Assembly (NCBI GenBank): GCA_007896885.1
Contig: VOIU01000005.1
Coordinates: forward strand, 62,001 to 126,000
Source of the DNA: Bacteroidaceae bacterium HV4-6-C5C
GTDB taxonomy: Bacteria > Bacteroidota > Bacteroidia > Bacteroidales > Bacteroidaceae
Reading direction: 5' to 3'
Length of the DNA stretch: 64,000 nucleotides
Below are positions 24,794 through 34,018 of this stretch, piece after piece; position 1 is the first letter of the stretch; each line of letters opens with the position of its first letter. The notes below the pieces were generated by a model. The model saw nothing but the letters and a program-made list of their open reading frames with translations. It searched no databases and was not told the origin of the DNA. The translations under genes were made by a program, and so were the position numbers.

Positions 24794-26641
24794 TTATTCT
24801 TCTTCTTCAATGTAATCACCATTCTCTTTTATTAATTCAATCAACCGCTTTACAGCTTCTTCTTCGGGTATATTCTTCTCTATACACACTTTCTTTTTGT
24901 ACAGGCTGATTTTACCACGACCAGCGCCTACATATCCATAGTCTGCATCTGCCATCTCGCCGGGACCATTCACTATACATCCCATAATTCCTATTTTTAA
25001 TCCTTTTAGATGAGATGTGGCCGCTTTGATGCGGGCAATGGTTTGTTCCAAATTGTAAAGTGTACGTCCGCATCCGGGGCAAGATATATATTCGGTCTTG
25101 CTGGTTCTTATTCGTCCCGCTTGCAAAATGGAAAAGGCTGTACTATCAACAACTGCATGACTCAATAGACCTTGATTGAAAATGAAAATTCCATCACATA
25201 GACCATCAAAGATTAATGCACCCATGTCTGCTGCAGCTTTTATCTGTAGGTTTTCCGCTTCGTCCTCTCCATAATGCTGGAAGAATATAACCGGATTCTT
25301 CAGACCTTCGCTCATTAATTGATGTACTAACGCCCGGTGCTCTCCTAAGCGGTTTGGGTGATTACTCTGTGATATGATTACCACTTCCGGATGATATTTC
25401 AGGCACGAAATAGCTTCATCGTTCTGTGCCATATATGTCATAAACAGAAATTTTAAATCGGCAGGGCAACTGCCTAATAAAAGGAGCTGTTCGTAGCTGA
25501 AAGCAGGGTATGTACCTTCTTCTCCTTCCCATACATCTGCATCGAGTATATACTCAACTCCGGCTTCCCTTATTGCAGGTATACTTCTTCCAGCGTAAAT
25601 ATAGTCCGGAGTAAACTGTGGGTTTGTCTCTGTACCCCCGTCCATGCGCTCAGCAACGACTACAGGTAGGTTATCACCCCCTATATTGTGAATGGCGTCT
25701 GTTTGGCGTCGGGATGGTGATAAATAGTTAAAGCCTGGAGCCTCAATTCCCGGTATATATGGATGATCCTGATGAAGCATAACGTATTCCACCAATTTCC
25801 GGGCTACAGGTATTTCCGCTTCGGGTGCTTCGCTTAAAGAAACACGAATCGTATCTCCTAGGCCGTCAGACAATAGAGCTCCTATTCCAAGAGCCGATTT
25901 TATACGTCCATCCTCACCATCACCGGCTTCGGTCACACCAAGATGAAGGGGGAACCTCATTCCTTCCTTTTCCATAATGGAAGCAAGTAAACGTACAGTT
26001 CTTACCATGACTACGGTATTGGATGCTTTTATGGAGATGACAACATCGCTGAAATTCTCACTAACACAAATGCGGAGGAATTCCATACACGACTCTACCA
26101 TCCCTTCGGGTGTGTCGCCATAGCGGGACATGATCCGATCTGATAGTGATCCGTGATTCACCCCTATGCGTATAGCCGTGTGATTTTCTTTACATATATT
26201 GAGAAATGGAATAAAACGGTTGCGTATTTTTTGAAGCTCTTGTTTATACTCTTCTTCGGTATATTCCAAATGCTTGAATGTTCGCGGAGCATCAACATAG
26301 TTACCTGGGTTGATGCGTACTTTTTCTGCATATTGGGCTGCAATGTCTGCCACTTTTGCAGTGAAATGAACATCTGCAACTAATGGGACCATATAACCGT
26401 CCGTTCTTAGAGAGATGTTGATCTCTTTGAGATTTTCCGCTTCTTTTATTCCTTGTGTAGTTAAGCGTACATAGTTAGCACCTGCATCTACGATGCGTTT
26501 GATTTGAGCAACACTATTCTCAGTATTTAATGTAGACGTATTAGTCATACTTTGTATACGAATTGGGTTTGAGGCACCCAATGGAATAGCTCCTATATTG
26601 ACTTCTGATGTTTCCCGACGGGAATAATTGAATAGATCCAC
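24794..26641 (-). CDS. ispG: 4-hydroxy-3-methylbut-2-enyl diphosphate synthase, long form
   Basis: IspG (GcpE) makes HMBPP in the non-mevalonate isoprenoid pathway, using a [4Fe-4S] cluster. At 615 residues it is the three-domain form found in Bacteroidetes, Chlamydiae and plants, with an extra TIM-barrel-like insert between the N-terminal TIM barrel (IQSMTNTSTLNTENSVAQIKR) and the C-terminal Fe-S domain. Cluster ligands are in SCPGCGRTLYN and MGCIVNGPGEMADADYGYVG. It ends a minus-strand gene run that includes purE and gcvH. An imperfect 21-bp inverted repeat fills most of the 99-bp gap before it. Confidence 0.96.
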   Translation of the reverse strand: MDLFNYSRRETSEVNIGAIPLGASNPIRIQSMTNTSTLNTENSVAQIKRIVDAGANYVRLTTQGIKEAENLKEINISLRTDGYMVPLVADVHFTAKVADIAAQYAEKVRINPGNYVDAPRTFKHLEYTEEEYKQELQKIRNRFIPFLNICKENHTAIRIGVNHGSLSDRIMSRYGDTPEGMVESCMEFLRICVSENFSDVVISIKASNTVVMVRTVRLLASIMEKEGMRFPLHLGVTEAGDGEDGRIKSALGIGALLSDGLGDTIRVSLSEAPEAEIPVARKLVEYVMLHQDHPYIPGIEAPGFNYLSPSRRQTDAIHNIGGDNLPVVVAERMDGGTETNPQFTPDYIYAGRSIPAIREAGVEYILDADVWEGEEGTYPAFSYEQLLLLGSCPADLKFLFMTYMAQNDEAISCLKYHPEVVIISQSNHPNRLGEHRALVHQLMSEGLKNPVIFFQHYGEDEAENLQIKAAADMGALIFDGLCDGIFIFNQGLLSHAVVDSTAFSILQAGRIRTSKTEYISCPGCGRTLYNLEQTIARIKAATSHLKGLKIGIMGCIVNGPGEMADADYGYVGAGRGKISLYKKKVCIEKNIPEEEAVKRLIELIKENGDYIEEEE

Positions 26642-26649
26642 TTATTTTT

Positions 26650-26735
26650 ATGATTAATGGTTAGTGATTAGTGTCTTTCGAGCTACGTCGAATGCTCTGA
26701 ATAGAGCTTATTGTTTATCACTAACCACTAATCAT
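26650..26735. repeat. Large inverted repeat between purE and ispG
   Basis: The arms 26650-26670 and 26715-26735 match at 19 of 21 positions in inverted orientation. Between them a small hairpin GCTCT/AGAGC (26694-26698, 26703-26707) forms a second stem. No T run follows, so it is not an ordinary terminator. Confidence 0.75.
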
Positions 26736-26740
26736 TGCAT

Positions 26741-27250
26741 TTAGTTCGTTTTATACTCGTATTTAACTTCTTTGAGTTCTTCGTTAGCATTTACGATCTT
26801 CTTCTTTAGCCCTTCTTTGTATGCGGCAAAGGTTTCGGCTAAATTTTCATCGCTTAGAGCTAGTATCTGTACTGCAAGAATGGCAGCATTCATAGCGCCA
26901 TTAATAGCTACTGTTGCTACAGGAATGCCCGGAGGCATTTGAATGATTGAGTAAAGAGCATCCACTCCGTCCAGTACCGAACTTTTTATAGGTACTCCGA
27001 TTACCGGCAATGTTGTATTTGCTGCGATCACACCGGGAAGTGCCGCAGCCATTCCTGCAGCCGCTATAATAACTTTAACTCCTCTCTTATTTGCATTTTT
27101 TGCAAAAGATTCAACAGCTTCCGGAGTACGGTGGGCTGAAAGAGCATTCATTTCAAAAGAAACATGCAAATCGTTTAGCAGTTGTGCGGCCTTCTCCAAC
27201 ACAGGAAGATCGGACGTACTGCCCATAATAATACTTACTAATGGGGTCAT
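26741..27250 (-). CDS. purE: 5-(carboxyamino)imidazole ribonucleotide mutase
   Basis: PurE moves the carboxylate of N5-CAIR to give CAIR in purine synthesis. The 169-residue class I enzyme has IIMGSTSDLPVLEKAA at its N-terminus, the SAHRTPE motif with the active-site His, AAAGMAAALPGVIAANTTLPVIGVP and PPGIPVATVAINGAMNAA. It lies between gcvH and ispG, all on the same strand; such mixed housekeeping runs are common here and do not imply shared function. Confidence 0.96.
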   Translation of the reverse strand: MTPLVSIIMGSTSDLPVLEKAAQLLNDLHVSFEMNALSAHRTPEAVESFAKNANKRGVKVIIAAAGMAAALPGVIAANTTLPVIGVPIKSSVLDGVDALYSIIQMPPGIPVATVAINGAMNAAILAVQILALSDENLAETFAAYKEGLKKKIVNANEELKEVKYEYKTN

Positions 27251-27281
27251 TTTACTATTGTATAATTAGTTCATTATTCAT

Positions 27282-27320
27282 AAAGGCAACATTTTCACTC
27301 ATTTTGGAAATGTTGCCTTT
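27282..27320 (-). terminator. Hairpin between gcvH and purE
   Basis: A 13-bp stem AAAGGCAACATTT/AAATGTTGCCTTT has only a short T tail, so it may be a partial terminator or an mRNA processing element inside the gene run. Confidence 0.6.
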
Positions 27321-27340
27321 ATATTCTAGCATTGTAAATT

Positions 27341-27721
27341 TTACCCGTTGATGAGAGCTTTATAAGCATTTGCATCGAGTAAAGAAGCAAAATTAGCTCC
27401 TGGTTCCGGTTTTATTTTAATAAGCCAACCTTCTCCGTAAGGATCTTTGTTAACTAGTTCCGGCTGATCGGCGAGAGCTTCATTCTCCTTCAATATTTCG
27501 CCACCTACGGGGAGAAATAGATCGGAGATTGTTTTTACGACTTCTATGGTCCCGAACACTTCACCTGTAGCGAGTGTCTCTCCTACGGTTGGAATGTCTA
27601 CGAAAACTATATCTCCCAATTGCTCTTGGGCATAATCGGTTATTCCAATATAAGCTACTTCACCTTCCAAGCGTATCCACTCATGTTCGCTCGTGTACTT
27701 TACATTTTCAGGACAATTCAT
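27341..27721 (-). CDS. gcvH: Glycine cleavage system H protein
   Basis: GcvH is the lipoyl shuttle of the glycine cleavage complex, carrying the aminomethyl group between P, T and L proteins. The 126-residue protein has the lipoylation segment GTIEVVKTISDLFLPVGG, with the modified Lys in the VVKT context, and the N-terminal TSEHEWIRLEGEVAYIGITDYAQ. The other gcv genes are not in the window. It is preceded by the PAP2-like gene with a 37-bp gap. Confidence 0.96.
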   Translation of the reverse strand: MNCPENVKYTSEHEWIRLEGEVAYIGITDYAQEQLGDIVFVDIPTVGETLATGEVFGTIEVVKTISDLFLPVGGEILKENEALADQPELVNKDPYGEGWLIKIKPEPGANFASLLDANAYKALING

Positions 27722-27758
27722 AATCGTTAGTTTTTAGGGTTATACGAATATTATCTTA

Positions 27759-28427
27759 CTAAAAAAGAAAAATGCGAAAAAGAATATTACTTAATGGATG
27801 CAATACCATTAACGAACAAATTAATCCCACCAAAAAACCAGTTGAGACTTCACCCAGTGTATGGTGTTGCAGTATAATCCGGGCTGTTCCCAGTATTCCT
27901 GCTATAAGAATAAATAAACAGAGCCAACTCACAGGATTGTATCCAAAAAGTGCACTAAATGATATTAATCCACCTACGATTGCTCCCATTCCGGCCATGT
28001 GCTCACTAAGTTTCCACTTCAAATTCACTATTACACAAATAATCATCATTAAGAGTGCAGCAAGTATAATCCCGGTCATATACCATGGAATGTTGAGTCT
28101 ATGCATCATGAATAAGCAAAGGATATATGACAAGATCGTTAAAAGGAAAGGTATAAATCGTCTTTTCCGTTCCGTTAAGTCTGCAGGAGAAAACCCATTT
28201 ACCTTGCGAAAAACAAAAATAGTTATTGTGGGCATTAATATTGTAAAGCAATAAACGACTCCCAGCACTATCAGCTTGTATGCTAAAGGCATTATATGCA
28301 AATAAGAGAACAGAAATAAAATCAGGAAAGCCAAAAAAGGGATAGAAAACGGAGTGAATATTGCAGAAATAATCTGTGCAACCCTTATTAATGTTCTGTC
28401 TGCTATAATATGTTGATCTGGTGCCAT
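27759..28427 (-). CDS. PAP2-like integral membrane protein
   Basis: This 222-residue, very hydrophobic protein has about six TM helices. A degenerate phosphatidic acid phosphatase (PAP2) signature can be traced: ERKRRFIPF (motif 1-like), KLSEHMAG (Ser-x-His, motif 2) and ARIILQHHTLGEVSTG (Arg-x5-His-x3-Glu, motif 3 with Glu replacing the usual Asp). PAP2 enzymes remove phosphate from membrane lipids such as undecaprenyl diphosphate. With the motif changes, activity is uncertain. It starts 9 bp after rpoN ends, so it is very likely co-transcribed with it. Confidence 0.65.
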   Translation of the reverse strand: MAPDQHIIADRTLIRVAQIISAIFTPFSIPFLAFLILFLFSYLHIMPLAYKLIVLGVVYCFTILMPTITIFVFRKVNGFSPADLTERKRRFIPFLLTILSYILCLFMMHRLNIPWYMTGIILAALLMMIICVIVNLKWKLSEHMAGMGAIVGGLISFSALFGYNPVSWLCLFILIAGILGTARIILQHHTLGEVSTGFLVGLICSLMVLHPLSNILFRIFLF

Positions 28428-28436
28428 TTTATTTTA

Positions 28437-29924
28437 TTATTTTCTTAACCGGGCTACCGGTATATTCATTTGTTGTCTATATTTAGCTACCGTGCGTCTG
28501 GCTATGGGGTATCCTTTTTCTTTCAAGATATCCGTAAGCTCATCATCTGTATACGGTTTTTTCCTGCTTTCACTTTCAATGCATTCTTTCAATGCTTTTT
28601 TTATCTCACGTACAGACATTTCTTCTCCATCTTCAGTGGTGTATCCATCACCGAAGAAGAACTTTAGCGGGTAGATGCCGTAATTGGTTTGGGCATACTT
28701 GCTGTTGCTAACACGGGAGATAGTGGAAATGTCAAGCCCGGTACGTTCTGCAATGTCTTTAAGTATCATTGGGCGTAATAATGATTCGTCCCCTTCTATG
28801 AAAAAAGGGCGCTGTATATCTATAATCGCCTTCATGGTAGTCATAAGGGTATTTTGCCTTTGTTTCACCGCATCAATGAACCCTTGAGCTGAGTCCATCT
28901 TTTGCTTGAGAAACATCATTGCTTCTTTTGCCTCTTTCGATTGGTTTGCTTTGTTTTTAGTATGTTCCTCTACTAATTCGGTGAAATCCCTACTCATACG
29001 GAGTTCAGGGACATTTCGATTGTTTAGTGCAACATTAATTGTACCATCATCATAAGTCTCTACAATGAAATCGGGAACTATCTGTTGAAAATTCCGTCCG
29101 ATAGCCTCTCCCAATGATGCTCCAGGGCGTGGGTTTAGTTTTGTTATCTCAGTGATGACTTGTTGAAAGTCATCATCATCCAATCCTAGCCTCTGCATTA
29201 TTTTGTCCCAATGCTTCCGGGTAAACTCATCATAATAGTCCTTAATGATTCGTTCTTCCATTTTAAGAAGAGGAGTATTCTCATTCTCCTGTTCCGCTTT
29301 TCTGCGAATCTGATTTAATAAGCATTCTTGTAAACTTCGTGCTCCCAAGCCCGGTGGATCGAAATCCTGAATGATATTCAAAGCTTCTTCCAATTCTTGA
29401 ACACTGGCTTCAATACCTGCATATATGGCGAGTTCATCACTGAGACTCTCCAGTGATTTCCGTAAAAGTCCGTCGTCATCTAAAGAACCAATTAAGTATT
29501 CAGTGAGTTCACGCTGGTGATCGGTTATATTACGTTCGCTGAGCTGTTCCTTTAATGTCTCGTAAAAAGACGTTGCTTCAGAAAATGGGATTTCTTCGGG
29601 TTGTTCACCTTTGCTGCGGTTATTCTCTTGCAGCTTATAATCTGGAATGTCATCTTCCGTGAGATAATCACCAAGCGAATCATATTCGCTATTCTCACTT
29701 TCAGAGGTGGAGTTGTCTGCTTCCGGATTATCAGAATATTCTTCACTCTCCGTATCATCACGCCCCTCTTCCAATGCAGGATTTTCAAGTAGTTCGGCAC
29801 GTATGCGATCTTCCAGCTCAACTGCGGGCAGTTCAAGCAATTTCACTACCAAGATCTGTTGAGGTGATAGTGTCTGTATTTGTTGCTGAGCTTGAGTCTG
29901 TACTTGTCTGGAACCTTGTGCCAT
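28437..29924 (-). CDS. rpoN: RNA polymerase sigma-54 factor
   Basis: Sigma-54 directs RNA polymerase to -24/-12 promoters and needs an AAA+ activator. The 495-residue protein shows the Gln/Leu-rich region I (QQIQTLSPQQILVVKLLELPA), an acidic region II (residues about 50-110, many Asp/Glu/Ser), the core-binding region, a helix-turn-helix (DISTISRVSNSKYA) and the RpoN box ARRTVAKYR at residues 475-483. The frame is open to 30053, but a -7 box (29951-29958) lies within that extension, so ATG 29924 (MAQGSRQVQT) is the start. No AAA+ activator is encoded in the window. Confidence 0.95.
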   Translation of the reverse strand: MAQGSRQVQTQAQQQIQTLSPQQILVVKLLELPAVELEDRIRAELLENPALEEGRDDTESEEYSDNPEADNSTSESENSEYDSLGDYLTEDDIPDYKLQENNRSKGEQPEEIPFSEATSFYETLKEQLSERNITDHQRELTEYLIGSLDDDGLLRKSLESLSDELAIYAGIEASVQELEEALNIIQDFDPPGLGARSLQECLLNQIRRKAEQENENTPLLKMEERIIKDYYDEFTRKHWDKIMQRLGLDDDDFQQVITEITKLNPRPGASLGEAIGRNFQQIVPDFIVETYDDGTINVALNNRNVPELRMSRDFTELVEEHTKNKANQSKEAKEAMMFLKQKMDSAQGFIDAVKQRQNTLMTTMKAIIDIQRPFFIEGDESLLRPMILKDIAERTGLDISTISRVSNSKYAQTNYGIYPLKFFFGDGYTTEDGEEMSVREIKKALKECIESESRKKPYTDDELTDILKEKGYPIARRTVAKYRQQMNIPVARLRK

Positions 29925-29950
29925 AGTTTGTTTCTCTACTTTACTCGCTA

Positions 29951-29958
29951 CAAAAATA
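29951..29958 (-). promoter_or_regulatory. rpoN -7 promoter box
   Basis: It reads TATTTTTG on the minus strand, 26 bp before ATG 29924, and supports the shorter protein. Confidence 0.55.
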
Positions 29959-30035
29959 GTGAATAGTTCCTGAACGAGAAAAGTTCTATTATTATATTTA
30001 ACAGGAAAGCAGAGGAATGGTTGGCAATTTGTTTT

Positions 30036-30043
30036 TATATTTG
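30036..30043 (+). promoter_or_regulatory. Aminopeptidase -7 promoter box
   Basis: TATATTTG lies 27 bp before the start codon. Confidence 0.6.
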
Positions 30044-30070
30044 CGAATATCAATATAAAAGTGAAATATC

Positions 30071-31444
30071 ATGTTTAGCAAGGAAACGTATATGCAGCGT
30101 AGAGCTGTACTGAAGAAGAATGTAGGTTCTGGAATATTATTGTTTATAGGTAACGATGAGGCTGGACTTAATTATGAAGATAATGTATTTCGTTTTCGAC
30201 AAGATTCTTCATTTCTTTATTATTTTGGGCTATCTTTTGCCGGGCTGTCGGCTATAATAGATATTGATGAAGATAAGGAAATCATCTTTGGTGATGAATT
30301 GAGCATCGATCATATTGTATGGATGGGTACCCAACCTACATTAAAAGAGAAAAGTGAGAGAGTAGGTATCGTGGAGACACGCCCTTATGCGGAGATAATT
30401 TCATATTTGCAGAAGGCGTTGGATAATAAGCGTAATATCCAATATCTTCCGCCATACCGTGCCGAACATAAACTGAAACTTATGGATTGGCTTGGCATAG
30501 ATCCTCGCCGGCAAGAAGGGTCAGTTCCCTTTATTCGCGCTGTTGTGTCTCAGCGTAGTTACAAGACAGCAGAAGAAATTGTCGAAATAGAGAAAGCTTG
30601 TGACGTTACTGCAGATATGCACATCATGGCTACGAAAGTTCTTCGTCCGGGGATGCGTGAATGTGAAGTTGTTGCAGCTATGGAAAGTGTGGCTACTGCA
30701 GCCGGTTATGAATTATCTTTTGCCACTATAGCAACCATAAACGGGCAAACATTGCACAACCATTATCATGGTAATCTTGTGAAGCTGGGTGATCTCTTTC
30801 TTATAGATGCCGGTGCTGAAACTGAAATGGGATATGCGGGGGATATGTCTTCAACTATACCTGCTGATAAAAGATTTTCTTCAAAGCAGCGCGCCGTATA
30901 TGAAATACAAAATGCAATGCATCTGGAGTCAGTGAAAGCACTTCGCCCCGGTATTCCTTATATGGAGGTTTATGATCTCTCTGCTAAAGTTATGGTAGAG
31001 GGGATGAAAGAACTCGGTTTAATGAAAGGGAATGCTGATGATGCTGTACGTGAAGGTGCTCATGCTTTGTTCTATCCTCATGGTCTTGGACACATGATGG
31101 GGCTGGATGTGCACGATATGGAAAACCTGGGTGAGACTTGGGTAGGCTATAACGGACAGCCCAAAAGTACCCAATTCGGGCGTAAATCGCAACGCTTGGC
31201 TATCCCTTTGCAACCTGGGTTTGTACATACTGTTGAACCGGGTATTTATTTCATACCCGAGCTGATTGACCTTTGGAAGAGTGAAAAGAAATTTACCGAT
31301 TTTATTAATTACGATAAAGTTGAAGAATATCGCCACTTTGGTGGCATTCGCAATGAGGAAGATTATCTGATTACTGAAAGCGGTTCACGCCGGTTAGGGA
31401 AGAAAATTCCTTTAACGCCTGATGAAGTAGAGGCGTTGAGATAA
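30071..31444 (+). CDS. pepP: Xaa-Pro aminopeptidase (M24B)
   Basis: This dinuclear metal peptidase removes an N-terminal residue preceding proline. The 457-residue protein has an N-terminal AMP_N domain (YMQRRAVLKKNVGSGILLFIGNDE) and a pita-bread catalytic domain with all five ligands in context: LFLIDAGAE (Asp), YAGDMSSTI (Asp), HGLGHMMGLDVHD (His), HTVEPGIY (Glu) and GGIRNEEDYL (Glu). It is monocistronic and ends in a hairpin shared with the convergent dlt-like cluster. Confidence 0.94.
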   Translation: MFSKETYMQRRAVLKKNVGSGILLFIGNDEAGLNYEDNVFRFRQDSSFLYYFGLSFAGLSAIIDIDEDKEIIFGDELSIDHIVWMGTQPTLKEKSERVGIVETRPYAEIISYLQKALDNKRNIQYLPPYRAEHKLKLMDWLGIDPRRQEGSVPFIRAVVSQRSYKTAEEIVEIEKACDVTADMHIMATKVLRPGMRECEVVAAMESVATAAGYELSFATIATINGQTLHNHYHGNLVKLGDLFLIDAGAETEMGYAGDMSSTIPADKRFSSKQRAVYEIQNAMHLESVKALRPGIPYMEVYDLSAKVMVEGMKELGLMKGNADDAVREGAHALFYPHGLGHMMGLDVHDMENLGETWVGYNGQPKSTQFGRKSQRLAIPLQPGFVHTVEPGIYFIPELIDLWKSEKKFTDFINYDKVEEYRHFGGIRNEEDYLITESGSRRLGKKIPLTPDEVEALR

Positions 31445-31483
31445 ATGGGGTTTTCCAAACTCGCATACTTATGATTTTAATAT

Positions 31484-31527
31484 AGTAATCCTTGCAATTC
31501 TTTTATGAAATTGCGAGGATTACTTTT
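31484..31527. terminator. Bidirectional terminator between pepP and the dlt-like cluster
   Basis: A 16-bp stem with one G-T pair (31484-31499, 31509-31524) carries short T tracts on either side. Confidence 0.7.
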
Positions 31528-31540
31528 AAGTCATGTTATT

Positions 31541-32566
31541 TTATTTGTATATTTTATTCATTAATTTCTCTCCGAGTATAGGTCTGTAATGTGTTTTTTC
31601 GTAGTAATTGTGTATATCATTGGTATACTCATTTATGCCTGTAAAATCAAACACATTATTTTCTCCAAAGATATTATTTAAGACTTCTATATCTTTCTTA
31701 TTTATACTGACTTGGTTGTAGTCAGGGCTTATAATAATTTTTATAGAAGAATTGTTTCTTACTAATATATCTTTGATTTTTGTTAATATATTGATTTGGT
31801 TTTCATATAGTACCGGAAAATCTTCTTTATATTTCCCGTCTCTGTAGTTCTTATCTCTTTTTTTCTGAAATTCATGTTCTCGATTTATCCAATATTTTTC
31901 GCCTTCTTCTTCTATCATTTTTTCTCTAGGATTTATGGCGTCATTATTATCCGATTCTCTTATCCTGCCATAAGGATTTATAACCCCATTCATATAAGGG
32001 CGATATTTATGGGTTATCTTATAATCTAAATATGGGATTAGAAAACTGGGATAAAAGAAGGATTGACAAAACATTTCCTGAAATTTGAATTTGCTTATTC
32101 CAGATATAGTATGGGGTAAAATACCTGTATGGCTTAATGAGAGTTGGCAATTCTCTAATGAAGTCTTGTCTATTATCATTAATATGTTGTTTATAGGAGC
32201 GCCGAGTTTGTCTAGTGCTGCTAATTTTTTATATATGGACATGATTGACTCTGCGCATCCGGGAAGTCTTATAGCTTTCCCTGCTTTCAGATGTTTTTCC
32301 CATTCATGACATTGAAAAGCCATGGTACATGAATTTCCCATAATAAAGGAATTAAATGCTATCTTGTTGCGGTTGTTTACAAATATTTGCCATCCAACAT
32401 AGTCTTCGTCTAGAACTACTGTAGAGTTATACTCCTTATATTGTTTGAGTACCATAAAAGGGTCATCGTGTAAGTATATACCCAATATAATAATGAATGG
32501 TATAAGGAGTACTGCAAGTTTTAGAGCAAATCGTGAAGTAATACTTCTTTCATCTCTCTTTTTCAT
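31541..32566 (-). CDS. DltD-like / SGNH-fold membrane-anchored protein
   Basis: This 341-residue protein has one N-terminal TM helix (residues about 14-32), with the rest probably periplasmic. GNS at residues 77-79 is in the position of an SGNH/GDSL Ser block, and a late EKTHYRPILG (His about 326) fits the catalytic His of these acyl-esterases and acyltransferases, with Glu where DltD has Asp. It is the last gene of a minus-strand cluster after adenylation, carrier and MBOAT genes, exactly the companion set DltD has in Gram-positive bacteria. Assignment as the final acyl-transfer or acceptor-loading protein is inference from context and motifs; overall identity to DltD looks low. Confidence 0.55.
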   Translation of the reverse strand: MKKRDERSITSRFALKLAVLLIPFIIILGIYLHDDPFMVLKQYKEYNSTVVLDEDYVGWQIFVNNRNKIAFNSFIMGNSCTMAFQCHEWEKHLKAGKAIRLPGCAESIMSIYKKLAALDKLGAPINNILMIIDKTSLENCQLSLSHTGILPHTISGISKFKFQEMFCQSFFYPSFLIPYLDYKITHKYRPYMNGVINPYGRIRESDNNDAINPREKMIEEEGEKYWINREHEFQKKRDKNYRDGKYKEDFPVLYENQINILTKIKDILVRNNSSIKIIISPDYNQVSINKKDIEVLNNIFGENNVFDFTGINEYTNDIHNYYEKTHYRPILGEKLMNKIYK

Positions 32567-32576
32567 AACTTTTCAT

Positions 32577-34013
32577 TTAGAATTGTAGATAGATAAAATT
32601 GTCCGAAGAGAACTGACCCAAAGCAAAGAGTATTATGATTAATAGGTAGTAAACTCCCCAGCGGACGCATATAGGCTGCCTTCCTAATAACTCGAAAAGA
32701 TTTTGCTTGTCCATGAAATATTCGTAAACAAGAATCATAACCAAAGCAGAGCCTGCTACTATGCAATTGTGATCAGGCATACCTATATTTATTTCTTTCC
32801 AAGTCGAATTCACATGAAATGAGATATGTCTAATATAGTAGATAGCTTCGCGTACTGAATCCAATCGAAAGAATATTAATGATATTGCAAATATCAAATA
32901 AGTTCTGATGATTGACAATGCTGCAAATAGAGGGTATCCGAGTTTGTTTTTTATCCATTTATGAAGCTTTGGCGTTTTCATTTCATAGCAGATGACGACC
33001 CCTTGAATAGCTCCATAAATAACATAATTCCATCCGGTTCCATGCCACATGCCTAGTGCTACGAATGTAATCATGAGGCTTAAGAAGATGCCTTTTTCTT
33101 CCCATTTGCGTAAAGCAGCAGATAAAGGCATGTATAGATAATCTCTGATCCAAAATGATAATGACATATGCCATCTTCTCCAAAAATCAGCAGTTGTCTG
33201 TGCGATAAAAGGACGATTGAAGTTATTGCTAAGTTTGAACCCCAGCATATAAGATCCTCCTAGCGCAATATCCGTATATCCCGAGAAGTCGCCGTAAAGT
33301 TCAATCGGATAAAGTAAGCATGCCATTAATAGCTGCGCCCCTGAAGCAGTATGTATAGAGTTAAAAATTCCATCAATGTAAGGGGCGATATAACCTGCAA
33401 GTATCAATTTCTTGATCAGTCCAATTGCTATCAATAAAGTGCCTTGTACTAAAAAATGATATTCCACTACCTTTTTTGACTTTATCTGCGTTAGCATATC
33501 TTTTGAGCGCTCAATTGGCCCTGAAAGAAACTTCATGAAGAAGAGCATATATAACATAAAATCTGGTAGCTCTTTTTCAGATCGCTCTTCTTGCCAATAA
33601 ACTTCCGTGAGGTAGGATATTGCTTGAAAAGTGTAAAAGGAAATACCTAACGGAAAGAATATGGGTGATGGTTGGTCGCTTAAAGTTTTCTTATTCACAA
33701 ATAGCATATGAATAAAAGACATGATATAATTATCATATTTGAAAGCCAGCCAACATAGAATAAGAGTAACAATTCCAATAACAAATCTTTTCTTACGGCA
33801 TTTTTCATTAGTCGACAAGTCAATCCATTGCCCTAAATAAAATGAGCTCAGTGAAACGAGAATAGCTGTTATTAAGAAACCTATATGATAAAAACCAATA
33901 AAAGCAGCGCTTGCCGCAAGTAATATATAAGTTTTATATCGAATATTCACCGTGTGAAATAAGATGAATGTACATGAAAATAGTAGTACAAACTCTATTG
34001 ATATGAAAGACAT
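32577..34013 (-). CDS. MBOAT family O-acyltransferase (DltB/AlgI-like)
   Basis: This 478-residue polytopic protein has about eleven hydrophobic helices. The MBOAT hallmarks are present: the GFKLSNNFNRPFIAQTTADFWRRWHMSLSFWIRDYLYMPL region and the catalytic His in FVALGMWHGTGWNY (about residue 336). Family members move an acyl group from a cytoplasmic thioester carrier across the membrane to a surface acceptor (DltB, AlgI, PatA). It sits 5 bp after the carrier protein gene and 10 bp before the DltD-like gene, which strongly suggests the carrier protein is its donor. Confidence 0.9.
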   Translation of the reverse strand: MSFISIEFVLLFSCTFILFHTVNIRYKTYILLAASAAFIGFYHIGFLITAILVSLSSFYLGQWIDLSTNEKCRKKRFVIGIVTLILCWLAFKYDNYIMSFIHMLFVNKKTLSDQPSPIFFPLGISFYTFQAISYLTEVYWQEERSEKELPDFMLYMLFFMKFLSGPIERSKDMLTQIKSKKVVEYHFLVQGTLLIAIGLIKKLILAGYIAPYIDGIFNSIHTASGAQLLMACLLYPIELYGDFSGYTDIALGGSYMLGFKLSNNFNRPFIAQTTADFWRRWHMSLSFWIRDYLYMPLSAALRKWEEKGIFLSLMITFVALGMWHGTGWNYVIYGAIQGVVICYEMKTPKLHKWIKNKLGYPLFAALSIIRTYLIFAISLIFFRLDSVREAIYYIRHISFHVNSTWKEINIGMPDHNCIVAGSALVMILVYEYFMDKQNLFELLGRQPICVRWGVYYLLIIILFALGQFSSDNFIYLQF

Positions 34014-34018
34014 ACTTC

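Noticed and set aside
24794..26641. IspG insert as a novel fusion
   Set aside because: The long three-domain IspG is the established form in Bacteroidetes, Chlamydiae and plants.
27772..28254. 160-codon plus-strand open frame
   Set aside because: Antisense to the PAP2-like membrane protein gene; no recognisable product.
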